From Bacteroidota bacterium (GTDB lineage: Bacteria; Bacteroidota; Bacteroidia; Cytophagales; Cyclobacteriaceae): DNA of 35,331 nucleotides. Each line of letters begins with the position of its first letter. The first letter of the stretch is position 1. A program made the position numbers and the translations under genes. This document shows positions 6,802 through 15,433 of the stretch, one piece after another. Under the pieces are notes generated by a model. The model searched no databases, was not told where the DNA came from, and was given only the letters and a program-made list of their open reading frames with translations. The stretch lies in NCBI GenBank assembly GCA_018267135.1, contig JAFDZA010000008.1, positions 1 through 35,331 on the forward strand. The letters are read 5' to 3'.

Positions 6802-7989
6802 ATGGATTTTTACCAAAATAATGCCAACCTGAAGTGGGGTATCCTGGCGGTGTCGGTACTTATCAGCATAGGGTCTGTTTATTTTACCGAAGTGTTGGTA
6901 AACCAGTTGGAGCAACGCGAGAAGGATCAGGTAAATTTATTTGCCCACGCACTGGAGTACACCATTAACGCCACGCAGAACGACATCCAGTTTATTCAGG
7001 AAGAGATTATCAATAAAAATAATTCTATTCCCACTATTCATACCAACGATCATGATTCTATCCTGTATTTTAATAACATCACTCTAAACCCTCAGTGGAA
7101 TGAAGAGAAAAAGCAGGCGCATCTCCGTAGCGAATTAAAAGACATGAAGGAAACATACTCGCCCATCGAAATCATATTAAAAGACCCGGTTACGCACGAA
7201 GTATTTGGTAAACAGTATGTGTATTACAAAAATTCCTTTTTATTAACTCAACTTACAGTTTACCCTTACCTGCAAATTTTGGTATTGTCTATTTTTGGAT
7301 TTATTTCTTACCTCGCTTTTAACTATTCGCGCACGGCCGAACAAAATCAGGTGTGGGTAGGTCTTACCAAAGAAACAGCACACCAATTAGGTACGCCACT
7401 TTCTTCTTTGATGGCATGGATTGAAGTGCTGCGCGATGACCCTCAAATCCGAAACAAGGGCGTGGTGGAAGAACTGGAAAAAGACATTCGCAAACTGCAG
7501 GTGGTTACCGAGCGGTTTTCGAGCATCGGCTCTACGCCTTCGCTGAAGAGCGAAAATATTTTCCAATTGGTTAACCGGGTGGTAAGCTACCTGCAGCCAC
7601 GTGTTTCTTCTAAAATAAATATTGAAGTTTATACTTTGTCTGAAACCATTCAGGCTATGGTGCACCCTCCTCTGTTTGAGTGGGTGCTAGAAAACCTCTG
7701 CAAAAACGCAGTAGATGCCATGGGGAGTACGGGCACCATTGCCATAAAAATTTTGCGAGGTAATGAAAACAAAGTGCTGATAGATGTTTCAGACACCGGA
7801 CGCGGTATTCCTAAAACCATGCTGGCCAATGTGTTTAAGCCCGGCTTTACAACCAAAAAAAGGGGCTGGGGCTTAGGGCTTACCTTAGCCAAACGAATTA
7901 TTGAAATGTACCATGAAGGAAGAATCTTTGTAAAATCTTCGGAGGAGAACTCCGGAACGACTTTTCGTATTGAACTAAAAAGTGCGTAG
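6802..7989 (+). CDS. Sensor histidine kinase (orphan)
   Basis: This is a membrane-bound histidine kinase of 395 residues. TM1 lies near 13-30 and TM2 near 152-172, with an extracytoplasmic sensor of about 120 residues between. The H-box KETAHQLGTPLSSL has the phosphorylatable His at 194. The N-box ENLCKNAVDAM starts at 297, G1 DTGRGI at 331, and G2 GWGLGL at 355-360. A HAMP domain is not obvious, which is usual for this Bacteroidota subgroup with an HQLGTP H-box. No response regulator is adjacent, so its partner is encoded elsewhere. The preceding ABC exporter is 88 bp upstream; co-regulation is possible but unproven. Confidence 0.93.
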   Translation: MDFYQNNANLKWGILAVSVLISIGSVYFTEVLVNQLEQREKDQVNLFAHALEYTINATQNDIQFIQEEIINKNNSIPTIHTNDHDSILYFNNITLNPQWNEEKKQAHLRSELKDMKETYSPIEIILKDPVTHEVFGKQYVYYKNSFLLTQLTVYPYLQILVLSIFGFISYLAFNYSRTAEQNQVWVGLTKETAHQLGTPLSSLMAWIEVLRDDPQIRNKGVVEELEKDIRKLQVVTERFSSIGSTPSLKSENIFQLVNRVVSYLQPRVSSKINIEVYTLSETIQAMVHPPLFEWVLENLCKNAVDAMGSTGTIAIKILRGNENKVLIDVSDTGRGIPKTMLANVFKPGFTTKKRGWGLGLTLAKRIIEMYHEGRIFVKSSEENSGTTFRIELKSA

Positions 7990-8022
7990 CATCATTTTAT
8001 AAGTTTTAACAATGCTTTGATT

Positions 8023-8550
8023 ATGAGAAAAAATTTATTTCTGTCTTTTCTTTTTATTTTTTTAATAGGATGTTCAATCCGGGTGCGCACCGTGTACGAT
8101 CATCAAACCGATTTTAAAAAGTATAAATCGTTTTGCTGGCTGGTAGGGTGCGAATTTAAAATGAAGGCACCTAAAAGTTTTGAAGATTCACTTGTAAAAA
8201 AATACATGCAGCGCGCGCTGATAGCCGAAATGAAATCCAAAGGAATAGAATATAACCCTCATACACCCGACTTGCTGATGGGGGTGCACATCACCATCAA
8301 AACAGACACCGCCATTCTGTATCACCGTACAGACGATCAGCCTTTTCTTATGTCGCCACAATTTGCCCAACCCGAGCAACTCATTATTAACAAAGGAACA
8401 TTGGTGATAGATTTAATTGACCAGGCTAAAAGCAAGGTGGTGTGGCGCTCGGTGGCGGTTTCTTTTTTTGAAAGATACCCCGAACTGACGGAAGCTAACT
8501 TCCGAAAAGGAGTAGCAGCCGCCCTTAAAAATTTTCCTCCTAAGCCCTGA
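8023..8550 (+). CDS. DUF4136 domain lipoprotein
   Basis: This is a 175-residue predicted lipoprotein. The N-terminus has positive residues, a hydrophobic stretch LFLSFLFIFL and the lipobox LIGC, with Cys17 as the lipidation site. The mature part starts with the DUF4136 pattern VRTVYDHQTDFKKYKSFCW and continues with MGVHITIKT and the VWRSVAVSFF block. The biochemical role of this family is unknown; members are envelope lipoproteins. An upstream in-frame TTG at 8017 is possible, but ATG 8023 places the charged residues correctly for a signal peptide. The next gene follows 12 bp later. Confidence 0.85.
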   Translation: MRKNLFLSFLFIFLIGCSIRVRTVYDHQTDFKKYKSFCWLVGCEFKMKAPKSFEDSLVKKYMQRALIAEMKSKGIEYNPHTPDLLMGVHITIKTDTAILYHRTDDQPFLMSPQFAQPEQLIINKGTLVIDLIDQAKSKVVWRSVAVSFFERYPELTEANFRKGVAAALKNFPPKP

Positions 8551-8562
8551 TTCGGTACACAC

Positions 8563-8907
8563 ATGATGAAGCTATTGGCCATCGTATTAATTGCCGTAGG
8601 CGAAATACTGGCTATCTATGCCGAGTTGTATTCGGCCCACCAAATGCAGTATAAGAACACGCAGCTTGTATTTTGGATTGCTTTTCTGCTGATGACACTG
8701 GCCGGGGCTTCCCTGCTCGGAGGCTATATGATAGGCTATAAAGCATTTGATAACATTTGGGTGGTAGTGGCTATTTCGGTAGGTTCAATTTTAGTGGTTG
8801 AACCCATTGTGGCTTACATCCTGTTTAAAGAAATACCTACCCGGGGAGCTGTTATCGGGCTGATCCTTGGTATGGCAGGCACATTAACTTCTATTTTTAT
8901 TAAGTAA
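8563..8907 (+). CDS. Small four-helix membrane protein (EamA/SMR-like)
   Basis: This 114-residue protein consists almost entirely of four hydrophobic helices (about 3-22, 35-57, 66-86, 95-112). The pattern, with helix-end sequence VVEPIVAYILFKEIPTRGAVIGLILGMAGT, is that of half-size drug/metabolite transporters: EPxxAxxxxxEx in the penultimate region and a final Gly-rich helix. Such proteins generally function as dimers in the inner membrane. The substrate is unknown. Two ATG codons occur in tandem at 8563 and 8566 and I keep the first. It is 12 bp downstream of the DUF4136 gene and probably co-transcribed. Confidence 0.8.
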   Translation: MMKLLAIVLIAVGEILAIYAELYSAHQMQYKNTQLVFWIAFLLMTLAGASLLGGYMIGYKAFDNIWVVVAISVGSILVVEPIVAYILFKEIPTRGAVIGLILGMAGTLTSIFIK

Positions 8908-8934
8908 AGCGGGTAAAAATACCGGTTGATTTTT

Positions 8935-8962
8935 TTTGGGTTGAAAGAAACGATTATTTTTG
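8935..8962 (+). promoter_or_regulatory. Bacteroidota-type promoter for tRNA-Leu(CAG)
   Basis: TTTG at 8935-8938 and TATTTTTG at 8955-8962 match the -33 TTTG and -7 TAnnTTTG consensus, with 16 nt between. The tRNA begins 36 bp further on. Confidence 0.5.
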
Positions 8963-8998
8963 AGCGTTTTTTAGAAGCGCCCCGGCTGGGGGCAAAAT

Positions 8999-9080
8999 GC
9001 CGAAGTGGTGAAATTGGTAGACACGCACGTTTCAGGGGCGTGTGGCGCAAGCTGTGCGGGTTCGAGTCCCGCCTTCGGCA
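8999..9080 (+). tRNA. tRNA-Leu (anticodon CAG)
   Basis: This is an 82-nt class II tRNA. The acceptor stem GCCGAAG/CTTCGGC is perfect. The D arm carries AATTGGTAGA, the anticodon stem CACGT/GCGTG encloses loop TTCAGGG (anticodon CAG), the variable arm is GGCGCAAGCTGT-like, and the T loop is GGTTCGAGTCC. The 3' CCA is not encoded (discriminator A is followed by CTA). Confidence 0.96.
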
Positions 9081-9092
9081 CTATTTTCCCTG

Positions 9093-9749
9093 TCAGGCAA
9101 TGGCCTCGTTTAAAAAATCATTTAGCTTTTTAATGTTCTTACAAACCAGTGCTAAGTCCTTAGTCAGTTTAGGATTTTTTACGGCTGCATCGGTTAGCGG
9201 ATAAGAAACCGTAAAACTCTTATTTTTTAATAGCTCTATGTGTGGATGATCTTTGGGATAGCCTTTGGGGGCTGTTTTCACCTTGTCCCAATTGGATAGC
9301 CCTTTAAAATATTTTTTAAATTGTTTATCGTTTAAAATTTTAAGCAGGGTGTCGGCATTGTAATCAATCTCTTGTCTGATCTTGGCCAGGTTTTCAGCAT
9401 TAGGCATGTAGATGCCGCCTGCCACAAAACTTTTGTTTCCCGGTTCCAAATGAATGTAGTACCCCGGCTCTTGTTCCATTTTTCCTTTTGGGGAAAAGCC
9501 GGCTCCCATATTTATTTTGTAGGGACGCTTGTCTTTACTGAACCGCACATCGCGATAGATGCGAAACCCCATTTTGCGCGGGTTGAGGTTGGCCAAACGG
9601 TTGTCAAATTTCAACAACTCCCGGTGAAAAGACTCAAGAAAATCTTCCAAGACCACTTTAGCTTCGAGGTAGGTACTCTTGTTTTTTTCGAACCACGTCC
9701 GGTTATTATTTTTTGAAACATTTTTTAAAAACCTCAGAATTTTTTCCAT
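9093..9749 (-). CDS. DUF2461 (TIGR02453) family protein
   Basis: This 218-residue cytoplasmic protein belongs to the DUF2461 family. The recognisable pattern is NNRTWFEKNK near the N-terminus, FRIYRDVRFSKDKRPYKINMG in the middle, then YYIHLEPGNKSFVAGGIYMP and a C-terminal Lys-rich helix. The biochemical function is not established. It starts 10 bp after murF on the same strand and is the last gene of the acpH-like/SPFH/murF/DUF2461 run. It converges with the tRNA-Leu(CAG) only 12 bp away, with no obvious terminator between. Confidence 0.88.
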   Translation of the reverse strand: MEKILRFLKNVSKNNNRTWFEKNKSTYLEAKVVLEDFLESFHRELLKFDNRLANLNPRKMGFRIYRDVRFSKDKRPYKINMGAGFSPKGKMEQEPGYYIHLEPGNKSFVAGGIYMPNAENLAKIRQEIDYNADTLLKILNDKQFKKYFKGLSNWDKVKTAPKGYPKDHPHIELLKNKSFTVSYPLTDAAVKNPKLTKDLALVCKNIKKLNDFLNEAIA

Positions 9750-9759
9750 ACCGTATTCT

Positions 9760-11046
9760 TTATAATACCTCTACCACCGACTCCAGCCCGATGCCGCGCG
9801 ATGCTTTTACTAATATTAAGGAACCGGATATCGGATTTTTTTTCAATTCCTCCGTCAACCTTTCTTTAGTTGGAAAATGCCGGGCTACCGGAATTTCTTT
9901 CTGGGCGGGCTGAAACAATTTTCCAACCAGATAAACATGCTGAAATCCTTTTTCAGAAATTAATTTACCGATGGCACGATGTTCTTTCTCCGATTCATTT
10001 TCCAATTCATACATATCCCCCAAAATCAGTACTTTGTTGGATGCGCGCATCAAAGCCAGGTTTTCAATAGCAGCCGCCATCGAAGCGGGGTTGGCATTGT
10101 AGGCATCTAAAATAATCTGGTTAGTTCCTTTCGTCAGAATCTGCGAACGCATATTCTGCGGCTTGTACCGGGCAATGGCCTGATTCGCAAGTTTGGCATC
10201 CACTCCAAAAAATTTTCCGATGCACAGGGCCGAAGCGATGTTTTCAAAATTATATGTGCCTAACAATTGCGTTTGCACGGTTTCTCCATTTTCCGACTGA
10301 TAGGTTATAAAAGGATCAGCCGTGATCAGTTCGGCCGAAAAATAATCGCCTTTGGCCGGATAGAATAGGGGGGAGGTAAACCAATCTGCTTTGCTTTTTA
10401 GAAGCGGATCTTGTGAGTTAATAAAAACCTGGCCGCCCTCTTTAGCCAGATAGCGATATAACTGCAATTTTTCCCGGATGATGTTTTCAAATCCGCCAAA
10501 GGTGCCGATGTGGGCTTTGCCAATGTTGGTGATGAACCCGTGTGTGGGGCTGCAAAGGGTAAGTAACTCTTCTATATCGCCCACCCGGTTGGCCCCCATT
10601 TCAATGACGGCTATTTCTGCGGAAGAGCTAATAGATAAAACTGAAAGCGGCACACCAATATGGTTGTTCAGATTGCCCGGGGTGGCAAAAGTTTTAAAAG
10701 TAGTTTGTAAAACAGCCTGAAGTAATTCTTTGCTGGTGGTTTTTCCGTTCGACCCCGTCAGCCCGATAAAAGGGATTTTTAATTGATGCCGGTGATGCCG
10801 TGCCAATTGTTGTAACGTTTTCAGGCTATCTTCTACCAACAAGCATTTTTCTCCTTGGGCAAAAGAGGCATCATCTACTACGGCATACGCAGCACCTTTC
10901 TGCAAGGCTTCACCGGCAAATGTGTTGGCATTAAAATGAGGTCCTTTCAGGGCAAAGAAAATGGAACCCGGTATAATGTGGCGCGTGTCGGTACATACCG
11001 CTCCACACGTTTTGTATTTGGCATACAAATCTTCAATGGAAATCAT
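9760..11046 (-). CDS. murF: UDP-N-acetylmuramoyl-tripeptide--D-alanyl-D-alanine ligase MurF
   Basis: MurF adds D-Ala-D-Ala to UDP-MurNAc-tripeptide using ATP, the last cytoplasmic step of the peptidoglycan precursor. It has 428 residues, a normal length. The N-terminal substrate domain contains DTRHIIPGSIFFALKGPHFN. The ATP-binding P-loop GLTGSNGKTT is at 95-104, followed by NLNNHIGVPLSVL and AVIEMGAN. The C-terminal domain has DAYNANPASM and LILGDMYELE, typical of MurF rather than MurC/D/E. Unusually it lies outside a division/cell-wall cluster, between an SPFH protein gene 12 bp upstream and DUF2461 10 bp downstream. Confidence 0.95.
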   Translation of the reverse strand: MISIEDLYAKYKTCGAVCTDTRHIIPGSIFFALKGPHFNANTFAGEALQKGAAYAVVDDASFAQGEKCLLVEDSLKTLQQLARHHRHQLKIPFIGLTGSNGKTTSKELLQAVLQTTFKTFATPGNLNNHIGVPLSVLSISSSAEIAVIEMGANRVGDIEELLTLCSPTHGFITNIGKAHIGTFGGFENIIREKLQLYRYLAKEGGQVFINSQDPLLKSKADWFTSPLFYPAKGDYFSAELITADPFITYQSENGETVQTQLLGTYNFENIASALCIGKFFGVDAKLANQAIARYKPQNMRSQILTKGTNQIILDAYNANPASMAAAIENLALMRASNKVLILGDMYELENESEKEHRAIGKLISEKGFQHVYLVGKLFQPAQKEIPVARHFPTKERLTEELKKNPISGSLILVKASRGIGLESVVEVL

Positions 11047-11058
11047 CGGTCGGGCTTG

Positions 11059-11994
11059 TCAATCGGGGTGGCTGGTAGGGCTGGGGTTTTTTGAAATAGA
11101 CATCAGTTCTTGCATGGTTCGTTTCATGCTGTCGGTTGAGCCATCTAAAAAGATCGTATTGCCTTTTCCGTTTTCGGCAAAGTGGCGGATGGATTCGGTC
11201 CACATCGAAAACAAAATAAAGGCAGCATCCAAATTGGCGGTTTGCATTTCTTTGGCTGCCTGCGACATGCCTTTGGCTACTTCTTCACGGAAAAGAGCTA
11301 CCCCCTGGCCCCGAAGTTGGGCTGCTATTTTTTCGGCTTCGGCCGCGATTTTGATGGCGTTGCCATCGGCTTCGGCCGCTTTGGTTTTGGTAATGAGCAA
11401 AGCCTGGCCTTCGTTTTCGGCTGCGGCCCGTAGATTATTGGAGGCTACCACTTTGGCCATAGACTTCATAATCGTTTCATCAAAGGCAATATCATTCAAT
11501 TGCAAGTCGATGAGGTGATACCCCCAGCCCTCGAGCGTGTGGTCTAATTGTTGTTTTACTTCATGTACAATTTCAGTTCGCAACGAAAGAATTTCAGATT
11601 GTTTTTTAGTGGCCACAAAACTGCGGATGGAGCCTTCGATCGTTCGTGTGAGGGCGGTCATTAAACTTTGATTATCCAAAAACTTAAACGCTACGTTTTT
11701 AATTGTTTCCTCATCCTGATTAAGCACGGCAAAAAGCAACATGGCTTTGAAATTAACATTGGCCTGATCTTGTGTGGTGGCCTGAAACTCCAGCTCGACC
11801 GATCGGTTTTGTATGGAAATACGCGTTTGTATTTTCTCAATGAAAGGGGTTTTCATATTTAACCCGGGCCGCAGAATGCGTTTATATTTTCCAAAAACCG
11901 TTGTTACGGCTATGGTTCCCTGCTTTACGGTAACAAATAGTGTGAGCAGGCTGATCAGCGCAATAAAAAAGATAATAAGGATAAGGATTTCCAT
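11059..11994 (-). CDS. SPFH/band-7 domain membrane protein
   Basis: This is a 311-residue member of the stomatin/prohibitin/flotillin/HflK-C superfamily. A single N-terminal transmembrane helix (2-22) precedes the band-7 domain (about 25-190), which begins VKQGTIAVTTVFGKYKRILRPGLN and includes QDQANVNFKAMLLF. A long Ala/Glu-rich helical segment follows (about 195-260: LITKTKAAEADGN, AAEAEKIAAQLRG), typical of oligomerising stomatin-like proteins. These form membrane-associated rings involved in membrane organisation or protease control. No NfeD or protease partner is adjacent; murF is 12 bp downstream. Confidence 0.9.
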   Translation of the reverse strand: MEILILIIFFIALISLLTLFVTVKQGTIAVTTVFGKYKRILRPGLNMKTPFIEKIQTRISIQNRSVELEFQATTQDQANVNFKAMLLFAVLNQDEETIKNVAFKFLDNQSLMTALTRTIEGSIRSFVATKKQSEILSLRTEIVHEVKQQLDHTLEGWGYHLIDLQLNDIAFDETIMKSMAKVVASNNLRAAAENEGQALLITKTKAAEADGNAIKIAAEAEKIAAQLRGQGVALFREEVAKGMSQAAKEMQTANLDAAFILFSMWTESIRHFAENGKGNTIFLDGSTDSMKRTMQELMSISKNPSPTSHPD

Positions 11995-12031
11995 GGTAGT
12001 TTGTGTTTATGGATTTAAAGTTAAAAAAAAA

Positions 12032-12631
12032 TCAGGCTTTGTCTTTTGAGGGTGCCAGAAACTGATGGCACATGGCTTGCAGGTTGGGGAAGAACAAAAA
12101 AAATTCTTCTTCAAAATCGGTGTACTGATTTTTTAAGTCATCAACCGATTCTTCCATCTTAGAAATAAATTTTGTTCTGCGCGCCATGCCGTTCAGGGCT
12201 TGTTGTATGCCCTCTAGCCGTGCGTAGTTTACCAGCCAGTTTCCCTTCGTCATGTAGGGCATCATGAACTTTACTTCTTGCGGAAGAAGGCTATCGTGTG
12301 CTTCAATTTGCTCATAACATTCTTCGGCAAAATCGGGTAATAGCTGGTCGGAATAGCGATGCCAGTTTCGGGCCAGAAAATGATCGTAAAAAATATCTAC
12401 AATAACACCTGCATAATGCCGGTACTTTGGGCGAAGACGGTCTTTGCTTTTTTTTACGATGAGGTGCCGGTCGGTAAACCAATCAATCTCCCGGTGCAGC
12501 ACAATGCCCGTGGCTATTTCGTTTCCAAACTGTTGCTCCGGATAGCGGCCTTTCACAAAATCGCCAATAAAATTGCCTACCCGTATTTTAGGATCTGACC
12601 CCGATAAAAAGAGATGGGCTAAGAAATTCAT
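12032..12631 (-). CDS. Acyl carrier protein phosphodiesterase-like protein (AcpH/DUF479)
   Basis: This 199-residue protein matches the AcpH family, whose characterised members hydrolyse the phosphopantetheine arm from holo-ACP. Visible hallmarks are MNFLAHLFLSG at the start, GNFIGDFVKG, GIVLHREIDWFTDRH, and the metal-binding-like DIFYDHFLARNW; the domain is related to HD phosphohydrolases. It is the first gene of the minus-strand run and its start is divergent from the GlcG-like gene across a 96-bp gap that must hold both promoters. Whether it acts on ACP in this organism is inferred from the family. Confidence 0.87.
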   Translation of the reverse strand: MNFLAHLFLSGSDPKIRVGNFIGDFVKGRYPEQQFGNEIATGIVLHREIDWFTDRHLIVKKSKDRLRPKYRHYAGVIVDIFYDHFLARNWHRYSDQLLPDFAEECYEQIEAHDSLLPQEVKFMMPYMTKGNWLVNYARLEGIQQALNGMARRTKFISKMEESVDDLKNQYTDFEEEFFLFFPNLQAMCHQFLAPSKDKA

Positions 12632-12727
12632 TTAAGGCGTAAGGTACAAGACAAAAGATTTAAAATAATCAAACATATAATATTCTATTGATGTTGTTGG
12701 TATTTTAAATTACATTGAACAAAAAAA

Positions 12728-13222
12728 ATGATGTTGCGATTCCTGTTTATTATTGGCCTGTCGGCACTCACATCTTCTTCTTGGGCGCAAGCTCAAAACC
12801 CGGCACCCGCCCCATTAAAGTATGGGGAATCAATCCGTTTAGACCAAGCTGAAAAAATAATGGTGGCGGCTCATCAGGAAGCTGCTAAAAATAACTGGAT
12901 AATGGCAATTGCAATTGTTGATACAGGAGGTAAGTTGGTTTTGTTTAAAAAAATGGACAATGCCCCAATAGGTTCTATTGAGGTGGCAATTTCAAAAGCG
13001 ATAACAGCAAATAATTTTAAACGTGCCACCAAAACCTTTGAGGATGGTGTGGCGGGTGGCGGGCAAGGCTTGCGAATACTTTCTGTGCCGGGGGCAATCG
13101 CTCTGGAGGGAGGAGAACTTATTTTATGGAACGGAAAAATTATAGGGGCCATCGGAGTTTCAGGAGCAAAATCTACGGAAGATGGGCAAGTAGCGAGGGC
13201 GGGGGCAAGTGTTATCAATTAG
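12728..13222 (+). CDS. Secreted GlcG/HbpS-like (DUF336) protein
   Basis: This 164-residue protein has a signal peptide (hydrophobic 4-18, SSSWAQA before a likely cleavage near residue 21) and a DUF336 domain. The domain motifs are MAIAIVDTGGKLVLFKKMDNA, ISKAITANNF, the GGGQGL loop, and the C-terminal GAIGVSGAKSTEDGQVARAG. Homologues include heme-binding HbpS and GlcG, the latter found in glycolate clusters. No glycolate oxidase gene is present. The gene is followed after 24 bp by a secreted amidohydrolase, so the pair may act together outside the cytoplasm. An alternative ATG at 12731 is possible. Confidence 0.87.
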   Translation: MMLRFLFIIGLSALTSSSWAQAQNPAPAPLKYGESIRLDQAEKIMVAAHQEAAKNNWIMAIAIVDTGGKLVLFKKMDNAPIGSIEVAISKAITANNFKRATKTFEDGVAGGGQGLRILSVPGAIALEGGELILWNGKIIGAIGVSGAKSTEDGQVARAGASVIN

Positions 13223-13246
13223 ATTTAAAAAATAATTTATCAATAA

Positions 13247-14530
13247 ATGAAAACTAAATTCACTCTTACTTTTTTGTGCCTGTTGTCAACTATTATTTTT
13301 TGTTACGCACAGCGCACACTCATTCACTGTGGCTCACTCATTGATGGAAAAAACAAAGATCTTCTTTCGCAGGTAACTATTGTGGTGGAAGGAAATAAAA
13401 TTACCTCGGTTGACAAGGGATTTACCAAACCGGGTAAAGAAGATAAGTTGATTGACCTGAGCAAAAAAACAGTCATGCCCGGCCTGATTGATATGCACGT
13501 GCATTTGGAGGGCGAAACCAGCAAGGATGGCCAGGTAAAGAGGTTTACCCAAAATGAAGCAGACGTGGCCTTTCTTTCTACTATCTATGCCCGCAAAACA
13601 CTTTTGGCCGGCTTTACCACCGTGCGCGATTGTGGCGGAAGCGGAGTAAACATTTCATTGCGCAATGCCATCAACGCAGGCACGGTAATTGGCCCGCGGG
13701 TATTTACGGCCGGGAAGGCCATCGCCTCTACCGGTGGCCATGGCGATCCTACCAACGGCTACCGCAGAGATTTAATGGGCGACCCGGGTGCCAAAGAAGG
13801 CGTTATCAACAGCCCGGAAGATGCACGCAAAGCTGTGCGCCAGCGCTACAAAGACGGAGCCGACTTTATTAAGATTACCGCTACCGGTGGAGTATTAAGT
13901 GTAGCTAAAGATGGTAGCGGCCCGCAGTTTACCCAGGAAGAAGTGAACGCCATTGTAGAAACCGCCAAAGATTACGGCATGATTACCGCAGCCCATGCCC
14001 ATGGTGCGGAGGGTATGAAGCGGGCTGTGCTGGCCGGTATTACTACCATTGAGCACGGCACATTAATGACGGAAGAAGTGATGGACTTGATGAAACAAAA
14101 AGGAACTTACTACGTGCCCACCATTATTGCCGGGCGCTCATCCGCTGAGTACGCCAAAATTCCGGGCTACTACCATCCGCTGGTAGTACCTAAGGCGTTG
14201 GCTATCGGCCCGAAGATTCAGGAGAACTTCGGCAAAGCCTACAAGCGTGGAGTGAAGATTGCCTTTGGAACCGATGCCGGTGTGTATCCGCATGGCGATA
14301 ATGCCAAAGAACTTGGCTACATGGTGGAGGCCGGCATGCCGGCCATTGAAGCGCTGCTCAGTGCGATGCAGGTAAATGCCAATCTGTTGGGCTGGGCCGA
14401 TAAAGTAGGCTCCATCGAAAAAGGAAAACTGGCCGACCTGATTGCCGTAGATGAAGACCCCACCAAAAATATTGCTGCGATGCTGAAAGTAAGTTTTGTC
14501 ATGAAAGACGGAGTGGTGTATAAGGAGTAA
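13247..14530 (+). CDS. Secreted metal-dependent amidohydrolase (prolidase/imidazolonepropionase-like)
   Basis: This 427-residue enzyme has a signal peptide (FTLTFLCLLSTIIFCYA, cleavage near residue 21). The metal site of the amidohydrolase superfamily is complete: HVH at 84-86 within MPGLIDMHVHLEG, Lys209 in FIKITATGG (carboxylated bridging lysine), His250 and 252 in AHAHG, His270 in TIEHGT, and Asp343 in FGTDAG. The C-terminal GSIEKGKLADLIAVDEDP closes the composite beta domain. The closest subgroup I recognise hydrolyses Xaa-Pro or carboxyl-blocked dipeptides. Substrate assignment is uncertain; periplasmic location follows from the signal peptide. Probably co-transcribed with the GlcG-like gene. 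Confidence 0.9.
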   Translation: MKTKFTLTFLCLLSTIIFCYAQRTLIHCGSLIDGKNKDLLSQVTIVVEGNKITSVDKGFTKPGKEDKLIDLSKKTVMPGLIDMHVHLEGETSKDGQVKRFTQNEADVAFLSTIYARKTLLAGFTTVRDCGGSGVNISLRNAINAGTVIGPRVFTAGKAIASTGGHGDPTNGYRRDLMGDPGAKEGVINSPEDARKAVRQRYKDGADFIKITATGGVLSVAKDGSGPQFTQEEVNAIVETAKDYGMITAAHAHGAEGMKRAVLAGITTIEHGTLMTEEVMDLMKQKGTYYVPTIIAGRSSAEYAKIPGYYHPLVVPKALAIGPKIQENFGKAYKRGVKIAFGTDAGVYPHGDNAKELGYMVEAGMPAIEALLSAMQVNANLLGWADKVGSIEKGKLADLIAVDEDPTKNIAAMLKVSFVMKDGVVYKE

Positions 14531-14597
14531 AGAGGGCTACGATTTTAATGCCTGCTGTTTATGAAACAGAGCGGGTTATCCCTAATTTTTAGTTATA

Positions 14598-15254
14598 TCA
14601 GCTAACTATTTTAATATTGAACGCTCCATTTTGTGTTGCTCCCCAAATACGCAACCAAAGCGGCAGATACATTTCCGTTCCTCTAGCTGTAGTGATGTCG
14701 CCCAGGTCAAGTATATTTTTTTCACTCCATCCAAATGATTTTAAAATTCCCTTCACTTTATCTTTTGCTGAAGCTTCGTTACCGCTTATGAAAATACTGT
14801 GGTCGCCACCGTTAATCATTTGAGGGTTTACCATTAGTCCGCACCATATAGTATTTAGTGTTTTTACAACTTTTGTTTGTGGAAATGTTTTTTGAATTTC
14901 TTCACCCAGCGAATGGGTATTTGAAACAGAAAGAGATGGAGGCATCCCTTTTGAAAAATCAAGGGGATTGGCAATGTCTACGATAATTTTTTCATTGATG
15001 TTTTTCTCCCCTGCCATTTTCAACGCCTCGATAGAACCTCCTCCTGCGGTGCAGTTGAAAATAATTTCGCCAAATGCGGCCGCCTCGGCATACGTTCCTA
15101 CGGTGGCTTTGCCTAGGTACTTGTTGGCAAATGCCTTTGCTTTTTCATTGTCCTTTGTTCTGGAGCCCATCATTACGGAGTGCCCTAACTCAATTAATTT
15201 TGAACCGATGGTATCTCCCACCATCCCTGTTCCGAATACGGCTATTTTACTCAT
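14598..15254 (-). CDS. F420-reductase-like NAD(P)-binding oxidoreductase
   Basis: This 218-residue protein has an N-terminal Rossmann fold: KIAVFGTGMVGDTIGSKL, then GHSVMMGSRT. The continuation DIANPLDFSKGMPP, VVKTLNTIWCGLMVNP and GWSEKNILDLGDI is the pattern of the NADPH-dependent F420 reductase-like family (PF03807 type). In Bacteroidota, which generally lack F420, such proteins probably use NADP(H) with an unknown partner. I start at ATG 15254; an in-frame ATG 30 bp upstream would add ten residues with no family match. It lies downstream of the aldo/keto reductase but beyond a terminator, so it is probably transcribed separately. Confidence 0.87.
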   Translation of the reverse strand: MSKIAVFGTGMVGDTIGSKLIELGHSVMMGSRTKDNEKAKAFANKYLGKATVGTYAEAAAFGEIIFNCTAGGGSIEALKMAGEKNINEKIIVDIANPLDFSKGMPPSLSVSNTHSLGEEIQKTFPQTKVVKTLNTIWCGLMVNPQMINGGDHSIFISGNEASAKDKVKGILKSFGWSEKNILDLGDITTARGTEMYLPLWLRIWGATQNGAFNIKIVS

Positions 15255-15383
15255 GATTAAATCTTTTTGATTTGTGAACTGCAAAACAGTTGATTCATGT
15301 TCTTTTTAAAATGAATGATGCAAAGGTGCAATGAGCAAAGCATATCTGAATGGTCAAAAAGTTGGTTTAGATGGTAGATAAAT

Positions 15384-15411
15384 TAAAAGCCCCATTTTAC
15401 AACAGGGCTTT
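15384..15411 (-). terminator. Rho-independent terminator after the aldo/keto reductase
   Basis: On the minus strand AAAGCCC, a 12-nt loop and GGGCTTT form a 7-bp perfect stem continuing into TTTTAATTT. It begins 23 bp past the aldo/keto reductase stop codon. Confidence 0.6.
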
Positions 15412-15433
15412 CATGCATTACGGAGACAACGCT

